Assembly (NCBI GenBank): GCA_947587775.1
Contig: CANPYD010000041.1
Location: 1 to 8,721 of the forward strand
Direction: 5' to 3'
From: an uncultured Clostridia bacterium
Lineage (GTDB): Bacteria; Bacillota; Clostridia; Christensenellales; Borkfalkiaceae
DNA: 8,721 bases
Positions 1 to 6,640 of the stretch are shown piece after piece; the stretch's first letter is position 1; each line of letters starts with the position of its first letter. The notes beneath the pieces are model-generated. The model was given only the letters and a program-made list of their open reading frames with translations, searched no databases and was not told the origin of the DNA. The position numbers and the translations under genes are program-made.

Positions 1-1
1 A

Positions 2-346
2 CAGATCACCCTTCCCGCAGCTCCCAAGGCGGCAGAAGGCTACAAGTTCGACGGTTGGTACGACGGAACGACCAAGGTCGGCGACGCAAATGCGAAGTAC
101 ACCGTGACGAAGGATGTCACCCTCACCGCGCACTGGGCGAAGGACGAGACGCCCGTTGAGCCCGGTCCCGGCGGCGACCAGCCCGGCGGCGACCAGCCCG
201 CGAATCCCGAAAATCCCGACGGCAATGAGCCCGCTGAGGATGAGGGCTGCGGCTCCGTCATCTCCGTCTCTGGCATGATCATCGCGTTTGTGACCCTTCT
301 CGGCGCAGCAGTCGTTGTGATCACAGTTCGTAAACAGCGGAACTAA
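2..346 (+). CDS. C-terminal end of an InlB B-repeat surface protein (5' partial)
   Basis: The reading frame is open from the left edge, giving 114 visible residues; the start lies outside the window. Residues about 13-46 match the Listeria-Bacteroides / InlB B-repeat fold (Flg_new family), with the typical pattern YKFDGWYDG ... TKDVTLTAHWA. Next comes a Pro/Gly/Asp/Glu-rich linker (about 47-80) that contains GGDQP twice, encoded by two identical 15-bp units at 167-181 and 182-196. The tail begins with CGS (residues 83-85), followed by a hydrophobic helix (about 88-109) and a basic end, RKQRN. This is the usual layout of a protein held in the membrane by its C-terminus and facing outward. There is no LPXTG motif, so sortase attachment is not supported. 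The family is usually extracellular and involved in adhesion or matrix contact; the binding partner cannot be read from this fragment. The stop TAA is at 344-346. Confidence 0.85.
   Translation, partial: QITLPAAPKAAEGYKFDGWYDGTTKVGDANAKYTVTKDVTLTAHWAKDETPVEPGPGGDQPGGDQPANPENPDGNEPAEDEGCGSVISVSGMIIAFVTLLGAAVVVITVRKQRN
167..196 (+). repeat. Two tandem 15-bp units encoding GGDQP
   Basis: The unit cccggcggcgaccag occurs twice in a row without mismatch, and a third copy starts (cccg) but diverges. It sits in the linker between the InlB-type repeat and the membrane tail and encodes the GGDQP pentapeptide twice. In-frame repeats like this commonly change copy number by slippage and alter spacer length. 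Confidence 0.8.
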
Positions 347-360
347 CTTTCCGCACTTCC

Positions 361-411
361 CCCGATACAGGGCGTCCGCAAGGACGCCCTCATCGGGTAA
401 AAGAGGTTTTT
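361..411 (+). terminator. Hairpin with GCAA loop, possible terminator or attenuator
   Basis: A 9-bp perfect stem (369-377 with 382-390, agggcgtcc/ggacgccct) is closed by a GCAA tetraloop (378-381). It is extended by a second 6-bp stem (361-366 cccgat with 392-397 atcggg) after a small internal bulge. A T-run (407-411) follows, but only after nine bases that include the next gene's ribosome binding site. The T-run is therefore not directly attached, as it would be in a textbook intrinsic terminator. It lies 15 bp after the stop of the surface-protein gene. It may end that transcript, stabilise its 3' end, or partly block readthrough into the downstream operon. I saw no convincing promoter between it and 414. 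Confidence 0.5.
402..406 (+). promoter_or_regulatory. Ribosome binding site for the GH106-type gene
   Basis: The sequence agagg lies seven bases before the ATG at 414 and directly after the 361-397 hairpin. It fixes the start of the GH106-type gene. Its closeness to the hairpin means that folding or ribosome movement there could affect initiation. Confidence 0.6.
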
Positions 412-413
412 CC

Positions 414-3368
414 ATGAAATATTTTCGGAACCCGCCCGCTCAAATGCGGGCAAAACCGTTTTGGTCGCTGAACGGCTCCCTTGAAGAAGAGGAGTTGAAG
501 CGGCAGATCGGCATTATGGCGGAAATGGGCTTTGGCGGCGCCTATCTCCATTCCCGCACGGGACTCTCTACGGAGTATCTCTCCGAAGAGTGGTTCAGAC
601 TCATGAATATCTGCGCCGACGAGCTGAAAAAGCACGGCATGTGCGCGCGGCTCTACGACGAAGACCGTTATCCGTCCGGCGTTGCGGGCGGATATGTTAC
701 GATGGAAAAAACCCACCGCGGGCAATATCTCACCGTACGCGTGGTTTCCGCCCAAGAACTGACGCCCGAAGAGGGCGACATTGCGGCGTTTTCCGTCGAG
801 TTCAAGGGCGACCGCATGGTGCGCTTTTCGCCCTACGGCGGAGAAAAAGAGGGGAACGTTGCCGTCTTTTCGGTGCGCGAGAGGGAAGCGCAGGACGTCT
901 ACAACGGCTATTCCTATTTCGACGCTCTGAAAAAGGAAGCGACGGACGCCTTTCTGCACATCACCCTCGACAAATATGCCGAGAAGATGGGGGAGCGGAT
1001 CGGCGGCGTCGTGGACGGCGTTTTTACGGACGAGCCCAACCGCGGCGCGGTGTTCAACGGCTTCGCCCACATCGGCGCGGACGCCGAGCGGCGCACGCCC
1101 TACACCGAAGCGCTCTTTCCCGCTTACTTCGAAAAGTGGAGAGAACGGCTCGAAGAGCATCTTCCCGAGCTGTTTTTCCGCGGCAAGGAGAGCTTCTCCC
1201 GTACGGCGTGGCGGTATATGGAAACGCTCACGTCCCTCTTTCTCGAAAATTACGCAAAACCTTACAAGGCATGGTGCGACTCGCACGGCGTCGCCTTTAC
1301 GGGGCATATCCTGCATGAGGACAATCTCTCCGCTATGACGACCCTCTGCGGCAGTCCCATGCGGTTTTACGAATATATGGATATCCCCGGCGTCGACAAT
1401 CTCACGGCGGACAGCACGAATATCGCCGTTCCGCTCATGGCGGCGTCCGTGGCGCGGCAGTGCGGCAAGCGCGGCGTGCTCTCGGAGATGTACGCCGTCA
1501 TCGGCTGGCAGTCGGATTTCACGACCTACAAGCGCATCGGCGACTGGCATGCCTTTTTCGGCGTGAATGACCGCTGTACGCACCTGAGCATGTATACCAT
1601 GTCCGGGATCGCCAAGCGAGACTACCCCGCCAGCATTCTCCACCAAAGCGTATGGTGGAAGGATTATCGGGCGGTCGAGGACTATTTTGCCCGCCTTAAC
1701 GTCTTTCTCGCAAAGGGCAAGCGCGCGGCGCAGCTTTTATGGATCCATCCCGTCGAATCGGCGTGGGGCATGGGTCGGATGGAAGGATACAACAACTGCT
1801 TTGTTCCCAAAGATCGGGACTATCTCGCCCTCGAGACCCGCTACTGGCAGGTGAGCAATCTCCTTGCGGAGCATGGCGTCGCCTTTGACTTCGGGGACGA
1901 AGAGATGATGTCCCGCCTTGCGCGCGTCTCCCGCACGAAAGCGGGGACGGTGCTTCGGGTCGGGAACGCGGTCTACCCGAAAGTTCTCCTCGCGGGGAAT
2001 GTCACCTTGCGCTCGTCCACCGTTGCGCTGCTTCAAAAGTTCATGCGTGCGGGCGGCGAAGTGCTCGTCGTCGGCGACCTTCCGAAGTATCGGGACGGAG
2101 ACCGTTTCAGCGCAAAACGCTGCCTCAAAGGGGTAAAATGCGTCGAAGAGGGGGATCTCCCCGCCGCCGTCTCCCTTCCGTTTACGATGAAGGGGGGGAA
2201 GGCGTATACGCACGTTGCCGCCGAGGGGCGGAGGCTGTACTTTGCCGCCGTCTCCGTTGAAAAGGAGGCAAAATCGTATGAATTTACCTTCGAGGGAAGG
2301 TGTTCCGTCAAGCGCTGCGATGCGCGGACGGGCAAGATTTTCCCCTTCGCGGCAGAATTTGACGGTACCATGACTAAGATCTCCGCCGATTTGGACGCAG
2401 GAGAAGAGATTTTATTGATTTTAACGAAAAATGAGGCACCCATGCCCGCAACCTGCCACCATGTCGCGGATCCCAATGCGGAGATGTTGGCGGACGGGGA
2501 GTATCCTTACCTTCTCAAAGAGCCGAATGTCTGTGTGCTCGATTTTGCCGCCTACTCCGTCAATAGCAAGACGGGCTACGGCGAGATCTTACGCGTTGAC
2601 GACGAGCTCCGCGACGCGTTGGGGCTTCCCCGCCGCACGCCCGAGGCGATCCAGCCGTGGTTCCGCAAGAAATTCGGCATGGTGAAATCCTGCGGCGCGC
2701 AGACGGCCTTGCGCTTCTCCTTCCGTGCGGAACATCTTCCGCCCGCGCTCACTCTCGTTTGGGAGCCCATCCGCGGCGCGAAAGTTTCCCTCAACGGCGT
2801 GGCGGTGGAGAGCGCTCCGCGCGCGAGCGATTGGGACAGCTGTTTTGCCGAGCTCGATCTGCCGCGCCGTGCGCTTCATAGGGGAGAAAACGTCATTGAA
2901 GTCACCTTCCCCATGGAAGAGGACACGCCTGTCGAGGCGATGTATCTCAAGGGAAGATTCGGCGTGCGCGTCGACGGCCATACCGTCACCCTTTGCCGCT
3001 TGAAAAAAACGCTTCACATCGGCGATATTTCGGGGCAGGGGCTGCCTTTTTACAGCGGCGAACTTTGCTACCGTATCCCGCACGCGGCGGGGGACTATCA
3101 TGTTTCCCTCGGACGGGTGGGCGGCGCGCTCGTGCGCATTCAGGGCAAGACTCTTCCCTTCCGCCCCTTTGCGGCGGACGTGTACATCAAGGATCGGCTG
3201 GAGATCAGCGTCATGATCACGCAGAGGAACAAGTTCGGGCCGTCGCATTTCGTCGGCGAGAGCAGGGGCGCGTTCGGGGAATTCTGCCCCCTGCCCGAAC
3301 AATTCAGCGAGGACTATCGGCTCATTGAACAAGGACTTTTGGAAGTCCCCGTGATAAGAAACAGATGA
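414..3368 (+). CDS. GH106-type alpha-L-rhamnosidase-like glycoside hydrolase
   Basis: The 984-residue product resembles the GH106 family (Glyco_hydro_106), whose known members remove terminal alpha-L-rhamnose from plant polysaccharides and glycosides. The N-terminal catalytic region (about 1-440) has the family-like opening PFWSLNGSLEEEELKRQI and then GGAYLHSRTGL and ARLYDEDRYPSGVAGG. Acidic residues in family-like positions are E207 (FTDEP), E302 (GHILHED) and E358 (LSEMYA); which are catalytic is my inference. A Rossmann-like domain (about 470-560, with AGGEVLVVGDLP) follows, then beta-rich modules. The end carries GLPFYSG (876-882) and RNKFGPSHF (938-946), matching the C-terminal signatures I know from this group. 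There is no signal peptide, so it should act in the cytoplasm on imported oligosaccharides. Length is normal for the family. It is the first gene of a three-gene operon and overlaps the next gene by four bases. Exact substrate is unknown, and divergent GH106-like proteins may have other specificities. Confidence 0.85.
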   Translation: MKYFRNPPAQMRAKPFWSLNGSLEEEELKRQIGIMAEMGFGGAYLHSRTGLSTEYLSEEWFRLMNICADELKKHGMCARLYDEDRYPSGVAGGYVTMEKTHRGQYLTVRVVSAQELTPEEGDIAAFSVEFKGDRMVRFSPYGGEKEGNVAVFSVREREAQDVYNGYSYFDALKKEATDAFLHITLDKYAEKMGERIGGVVDGVFTDEPNRGAVFNGFAHIGADAERRTPYTEALFPAYFEKWRERLEEHLPELFFRGKESFSRTAWRYMETLTSLFLENYAKPYKAWCDSHGVAFTGHILHEDNLSAMTTLCGSPMRFYEYMDIPGVDNLTADSTNIAVPLMAASVARQCGKRGVLSEMYAVIGWQSDFTTYKRIGDWHAFFGVNDRCTHLSMYTMSGIAKRDYPASILHQSVWWKDYRAVEDYFARLNVFLAKGKRAAQLLWIHPVESAWGMGRMEGYNNCFVPKDRDYLALETRYWQVSNLLAEHGVAFDFGDEEMMSRLARVSRTKAGTVLRVGNAVYPKVLLAGNVTLRSSTVALLQKFMRAGGEVLVVGDLPKYRDGDRFSAKRCLKGVKCVEEGDLPAAVSLPFTMKGGKAYTHVAAEGRRLYFAAVSVEKEAKSYEFTFEGRCSVKRCDARTGKIFPFAAEFDGTMTKISADLDAGEEILLILTKNEAPMPATCHHVADPNAEMLADGEYPYLLKEPNVCVLDFAAYSVNSKTGYGEILRVDDELRDALGLPRRTPEAIQPWFRKKFGMVKSCGAQTALRFSFRAEHLPPALTLVWEPIRGAKVSLNGVAVESAPRASDWDSCFAELDLPRRALHRGENVIEVTFPMEEDTPVEAMYLKGRFGVRVDGHTVTLCRLKKTLHIGDISGQGLPFYSGELCYRIPHAAGDYHVSLGRVGGALVRIQGKTLPFRPFAADVYIKDRLEISVMITQRNKFGPSHFVGESRGAFGEFCPLPEQFSEDYRLIEQGLLEVPVIRNR

Positions 3369-4969
3369 AAATTTACGAAGTTTTGCCCGAGCGCATTGTC
3401 GCGCAAGAGGGCGTAAAGAATGCAACAAGGTTACTTTCCCCCGCCACGATGCAGATCGGGATCGGCAGGGAAGAGACGGCGGAGATCGCCCGCGGCGGAT
3501 ATATCGTCCTCGATTACGGAAGGGAGATCGTCGGCGGCGTGCGGCTTCTCTCCTACTTTTCGGAGCACAACGTTCCCGTGCGGCTCCGCTTCGGCGAATC
3601 GGTCGCGGAAGTCTATGCGGAGCTCGGCGAAAAGAACGCAACGAACGATCACGCCCTGCGCGATTTCAGTATTTCGCTTCCCCAGCTTTCGGACGGCGTA
3701 TACGGTGATACGGGCTTCCGTTTTCTGCGCATCGACGCGGAGGATCCTGTCTTTCTCAAAGCGGCCGTTGCAGTGGATAAGCGCGCCGATCTTCCGATCA
3801 GGGGCAGCTTTACTTGCAGCGACCCGCGCGTGGACGAGATCTACAAGACCGCCCGCGAGACCCTCCTCTGCTGCGTGCAGAACGGTTATATCTGGGACGG
3901 CGTCAAGCGCGACCGCCTCGTCTGGATCGGGGATCTGCATCCCGAACTCATGGGGCTGCTCTCCGTGACGGGAAGTGCGGAGAGCGTCGTCAACTGCCTC
4001 CGCATCGCGGTGGAACAGACGCCGCTGCCCGGGTGGATGAACGGCATTCCCTGCTATTCGCTCTGGTGGATCGTCGATCTTCACGACTACTATTCGCATA
4101 CGGGCGATCTCGGAGCCGTAAAGGAGTTTTCCGATTACTTTGCTCAGCTTCTCCGTCAGGTGGACGGCTACGTCGGCGAGGACGGCTCGACGCACTTTTC
4201 CTACGATTTTCTCGACTGGCCGACCCACGAGCAGGAGGATGAGGTCGCGGGACAGACGGGGCTTGTGACGCTCGCCATGGAGAAAGCGGTAACGCTTTCG
4301 GAAGTTTTGGGGATCACTACCCCCGCGGCGGCGATCCTCGCACGCTTGAGAAAGCACAGGGCCACCGTCAAAAAGAGCAAACAGGCGATGGCAATGCGCG
4401 CTCTTGCGGGATTTGAGGGAAAGGAGGAGACCGCCGCGTTTCTCGAACGGAACGGCGCGGAGGGGATCTCCTCGTTCATGAGCTACTATATTCTGCGCGC
4501 GCTCGCCGAATGCGGCAGGGGAGCGGAGGCGCTCTCCATGATGAGGGATTATTACGGCGGCATGCTCGACGCGGGCGCCCGTACCTTCTGGGAGGACTTT
4601 TCCGTCAGTTGGAAAGAGGGGAGCGGTCGGATCGACGCCCTTCCCAAGGCGGGTGAAAAGGATATCCACGGGGACTATGGCGCCTTCTGCTATGTCGGAT
4701 TCCGCCACAGCCTCTGCCACGGCTGGTCGTGCGGGCCCATCCCGTTCCTGATGCACGTTGTGCTCGGCATCAGGATCTTGGAAGCGGGCTGTAAGACGGT
4801 CGCCGTCGTCCCCGATCTTTGCGGACTGAGCTATGCGGAGGGGGATCTCCCCACGCCGTACGGCATTCTTCACATCGAGCACAGAAAAACCGAAAACGGG
4901 ATCCAAACAAAGATCGATGCTCCCGCGGGCGTCAGGATCGTAACTTCGGGCAAATCACTCATCAGTTAG
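3365..4969 (+). CDS. GH78-type alpha-L-rhamnosidase-like protein, short form
   Basis: This 534-residue protein has the GH78 core: an N-terminal beta-sandwich (about 1-145, with YIVLDYGREIVGGVRL), an (alpha/alpha)6 barrel (about 150-480) and a short C-terminal beta tail that starts near LPTPYGILHI. The signature DGVKRDRLVWIGD spans 178-190. In characterised GH78 enzymes this segment reads D-x-x-x-R-E-R-L-x-W-x-G-D, with the Glu as general acid; here that position is Asp (D183). The Glu of the second catalytic site appears kept (E410 in RTFWEDF), as does the HGWSCGP motif (453-459, preceded by C451-H452). Classical GH78 proteins are about 900-1000 residues; this one lacks the N-terminal accessory and carbohydrate-binding domains. 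No signal peptide is present, so it is probably cytoplasmic. Its ATG shares an ATGA with the GH106-type stop and has only a weak ribosome site, which suggests translational coupling. A rhamnosidase or related hydrolase is likely; activity is not proven by sequence. Confidence 0.87.
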   Translation: MKIYEVLPERIVAQEGVKNATRLLSPATMQIGIGREETAEIARGGYIVLDYGREIVGGVRLLSYFSEHNVPVRLRFGESVAEVYAELGEKNATNDHALRDFSISLPQLSDGVYGDTGFRFLRIDAEDPVFLKAAVAVDKRADLPIRGSFTCSDPRVDEIYKTARETLLCCVQNGYIWDGVKRDRLVWIGDLHPELMGLLSVTGSAESVVNCLRIAVEQTPLPGWMNGIPCYSLWWIVDLHDYYSHTGDLGAVKEFSDYFAQLLRQVDGYVGEDGSTHFSYDFLDWPTHEQEDEVAGQTGLVTLAMEKAVTLSEVLGITTPAAAILARLRKHRATVKKSKQAMAMRALAGFEGKEETAAFLERNGAEGISSFMSYYILRALAECGRGAEALSMMRDYYGGMLDAGARTFWEDFSVSWKEGSGRIDALPKAGEKDIHGDYGAFCYVGFRHSLCHGWSCGPIPFLMHVVLGIRILEAGCKTVAVVPDLCGLSYAEGDLPTPYGILHIEHRKTENGIQTKIDAPAGVRIVTSGKSLIS

Positions 4970-4973
4970 GAGG
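4968..4973 (+). promoter_or_regulatory. Ribosome binding site that decides the SGNH start
   Basis: A perfect AGGAGG overlaps the TAG stop of the GH78-type gene (4967-4969) and lies four bases before the ATG at 4978. It selects 4978 over an in-frame upstream ATG at 4819, which would lie within the GH78-type gene and give a charged leader with no signal peptide at the N-terminus. Confidence 0.9.
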
Positions 4974-4977
4974 AAAC

Positions 4978-6246
4978 ATGAAAAAGAGACTTTCGATTCT
5001 GCTTGCACTTTTTATGGCGCTCGGCGTGTGTGCGGGGTGCGGCACCGCCGATCAAGGCGGCAAAGACGAGGACACGGGCGAGACGAACACCGAGGGCGGC
5101 GAGACCGTCCCGCAAGAGGAACTTATGGAATATCATCGGTACGACCTGAAAACATATCTCAAACCCCTTTGGACGGGGAGTGTCGTCTATAACGAGACCC
5201 TGTGGTTTGCGGGCGACGACGACTATTCCGCGCCGCTCATGTATGCGCCCGACGAGATCGTCTCCGTGATGTCGTACGACCTGAAAACGACCTATCGCGA
5301 GGGGACAGACTATACATGGGAAAAGGGAGACAAGACTATCCGTCTACCGTTCGATACGACGACCATTCCCCATATGGATCAGATGGACTACTACCCCTCC
5401 GAGGCAGGTTCGAGTACGCAACCCCTGACGGGCGGCGGGAATATCTATTTCGCCGAAGGGTCGGACATCAGCAGCAGGCAGGTCGTCGTCACCTATCGCC
5501 ACAGCGATACGGGAGAGTGGAAACTCCCCCGCGATGAAACGGCAAAATTTCCCAAGACGATGGCAAAACTCGAGAACGGGGAGAGCCTGAACGTGCTCTT
5601 CTACGGCGATTCCATCACTGTGGGCGCCAATTCGAGCGGATATATCGACTACGGTCCCAAAGCGGAGTCCTATCCCGAGATGGTGAACTCCTATCTCAAA
5701 GCCCGTTACCCCTCCGCCAAGATCAACTATAAGAATACGGCGGTGGGCGGAACGGATTCCTACTGGGGCGCTTCGCAACCGGGCGGCACGGCAGGCGGGA
5801 TTTTACCGAGCGAAGGCGACCATTTCGCCGTCCGCGTGCTCGACAATCATCCCGATCTCCTCTTCATCGCCTTCGGCATGAACGACGGCGCATATACCGG
5901 TTCGGCTTATAAGGAAAATATCCGTACAATGATCGAGCGGGCGAGAGAGCAAAATCCCGACGTGGAGATCATGCTCGTCTCGGGAATGATCGCCAACCCC
6001 GAAACGGTTTTCTACAATAAGGACTATGAGTCCTATCAGACGGCGCTCATCGAGCTTTCGGAGGAGTATGACAACGTTGGCGTTGCAAACGTCCTCGACT
6101 GTGTGAGAAGCGTCTATGCGATGGGCAAGCGTTTCTGCGACTGCACGGGCAATAACGTCAATCATCCGAACGATTTCATGTCGCGCGTCTATGCGCAGAC
6201 GATTCTCTGTTCGCTCTTCGGCGAAGATTACTTCGACGCGATTTAA
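4978..6246 (+). CDS. SGNH/GDSL-type esterase, predicted lipoprotein
   Basis: The 422-residue product starts with a lipoprotein-type signal peptide: a KKR n-region, the hydrophobic stretch LSILLALFMALGV, then CAGC with C21 as the likely lipidated residue. The -3 residue is Cys, which is unusual. A Gly/Glu/Thr-rich linker follows. Residues about 50-190 form an accessory beta-rich domain, and about 203-422 are the SGNH hydrolase. Visible blocks are GDSI (S212 nucleophile), VGG (257-259), GMND (N302) and NHP (H396). The residue three before the catalytic His, usually Asp, is Asn (N393). Family members are often carbohydrate or lipid deacylases. Next to two rhamnosidase-like genes, a role in removing acetyl or other ester groups from a rhamnose-containing glycan outside the cell is reasonable but inferred. 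It is the last gene of the operon, eight bases after the previous stop, and is followed by a strong terminator. Confidence 0.87.
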   Translation: MKKRLSILLALFMALGVCAGCGTADQGGKDEDTGETNTEGGETVPQEELMEYHRYDLKTYLKPLWTGSVVYNETLWFAGDDDYSAPLMYAPDEIVSVMSYDLKTTYREGTDYTWEKGDKTIRLPFDTTTIPHMDQMDYYPSEAGSSTQPLTGGGNIYFAEGSDISSRQVVVTYRHSDTGEWKLPRDETAKFPKTMAKLENGESLNVLFYGDSITVGANSSGYIDYGPKAESYPEMVNSYLKARYPSAKINYKNTAVGGTDSYWGASQPGGTAGGILPSEGDHFAVRVLDNHPDLLFIAFGMNDGAYTGSAYKENIRTMIERAREQNPDVEIMLVSGMIANPETVFYNKDYESYQTALIELSEEYDNVGVANVLDCVRSVYAMGKRFCDCTGNNVNHPNDFMSRVYAQTILCSLFGEDYFDAI

Positions 6247-6259
6247 GAAACATTAAAAG

Positions 6260-6296
6260 CTCCCCCGACCGAAAACGGTCGGGGGAGTATTTTTTT
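6260..6296 (+). terminator. Rho-independent terminator of the rhamnosidase-esterase operon
   Basis: A perfect 12-bp stem (6260-6271 ctcccccgaccg with 6276-6287 cggtcgggggag) encloses an AAAA loop and is followed by TATTTTTTT. It starts 13 bases after the SGNH stop. An A-run before the stem could give some function for the opposite strand too, although the repeat array separates it from the dehydrogenase gene. Confidence 0.95.
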
Positions 6297-6298
6297 GG

Positions 6299-6405
6299 AG
6301 CTTGGCTCCCCTCTCAGGGGAGCTGTCACCGTAAGGTGACTGAGGGGTTTCAAAACTCTATTCCCCGCTGCGCGGGTACTTCCCCTAAGAGGGGAAGCAG
6401 GGGAA
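6299..6405. repeat. MITE-like palindromic repeat, copy A
   Basis: This non-coding element has imperfect terminal inverted repeats: 6304-6321 and 6381-6398 are complementary at 15 of 18 positions by my count. Each arm is itself a hairpin (6305-6312 with 6316-6323; 6379-6386 with 6390-6397). Between them lie a third hairpin, gtcacc/ggtgac (6325-6330 with 6335-6340), and a ccgc-tgc-gcgg palindrome (6365-6375). The layout suits a small non-autonomous mobile element or a structured intergenic repeat. Similar motifs (cttggctcccct..., ctgtcaccg..aggtgactgagggg) are, from memory, common between genes of gut Clostridia. No flanking target duplication is clear. Confidence 0.75.
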
Positions 6406-6412
6406 CTACCGT

Positions 6413-6496
6413 GTCATCCTGAACGAAAGTGAAGGATCCCGAAGATCCAGTCCGAACTTCCATCCTCGGGATTCTTCGGCTACGCCTCAGAATGAC
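6413..6496. repeat. GTCATCCTGA-type inverted-repeat element
   Basis: The ends form an imperfect inverted repeat: gtcatcctga at 6413-6422 faces tcagaatgac at 6487-6496, and ggatcccgaaga (6434-6445) faces tcgggattcttcgg (6466-6479) with gaps. The whole 84-bp unit could fold as one long imperfect hairpin. I recognise this as a widespread intergenic repeat pattern in bacterial genomes, but function is not known to me. It lies between MITE-like copies A and C. Confidence 0.65.
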
Positions 6497-6504
6497 GCGG
6501 GGAC

Positions 6505-6522
6505 GGGGAGCTGTCACCGCAG
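6505..6522. repeat. Truncated fragment of the MITE-like repeat, copy B
   Basis: The string ggggagctgtcaccg followed by cag repeats the interior of copy A (6317-6331) and then stops matching. It lacks both terminal arms. It appears to be a remnant left by insertion or recombination next to the GTCATCCTGA-type element. Confidence 0.55.
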
Positions 6523-6530
6523 CCCGCCCC

Positions 6531-6640
6531 CTTGGCTCCCTTTGTAGGGTCCTTCCTCAAGAATGGCGGGAAAAGGCGACCATTCTATTTATGGAGCCTT
6601 TTCCGCCTGAGCTGTCACCGCAGGTGACTGAGGGGTTCCC
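6531..6640. repeat. MITE-like repeat, copy C, with a divergent internal arm
   Basis: The left end cttggctccc equals the start of copy A (6301-6310). The right part (6608-6637, agctgtcaccg.. aggtgactgagggg) equals 6321-6347 of copy A with one base fewer in the loop. Between them lies about 65 bp not found in copy A. That stretch carries its own inverted repeats: gaatgg/ccattc (6561-6566 with 6580-6585), ggctcc/ggagcc (6534-6539 with 6593-6598) and ggcgggaaaaggc against gccttttccgcc (6565-6577 with 6596-6607, one bulge). It may be a nested insertion or a longer variant of the repeat. Confidence 0.6.

Noticed and set aside
390..1646. Long - strand open frame (418 codons) opposite the GH106-type gene
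   Set aside because: It is antisense to a clearly homologous glycosidase, has no ribosome binding site of note and gives an Arg/His-rich sequence with no recognisable domain. G+C-rich codon use explains it.
3431..4906. Long - strand open frame (491 codons) opposite the GH78-type gene
   Set aside because: It mirrors the GH78-type coding frame, and its product has no family features. It is a shadow of biased third positions.
4819..4977. Upstream in-frame ATG for the SGNH gene
   Set aside because: It would add 53 charged residues, bury the signal peptide and overlap the GH78-type gene by 151 bases, while a perfect ribosome binding site serves ATG 4978.
6299..6640. CRISPR array
   Set aside because: The repeats differ in length and spacing, are palindromic units of two families, and there are no regular spacers or cas genes.
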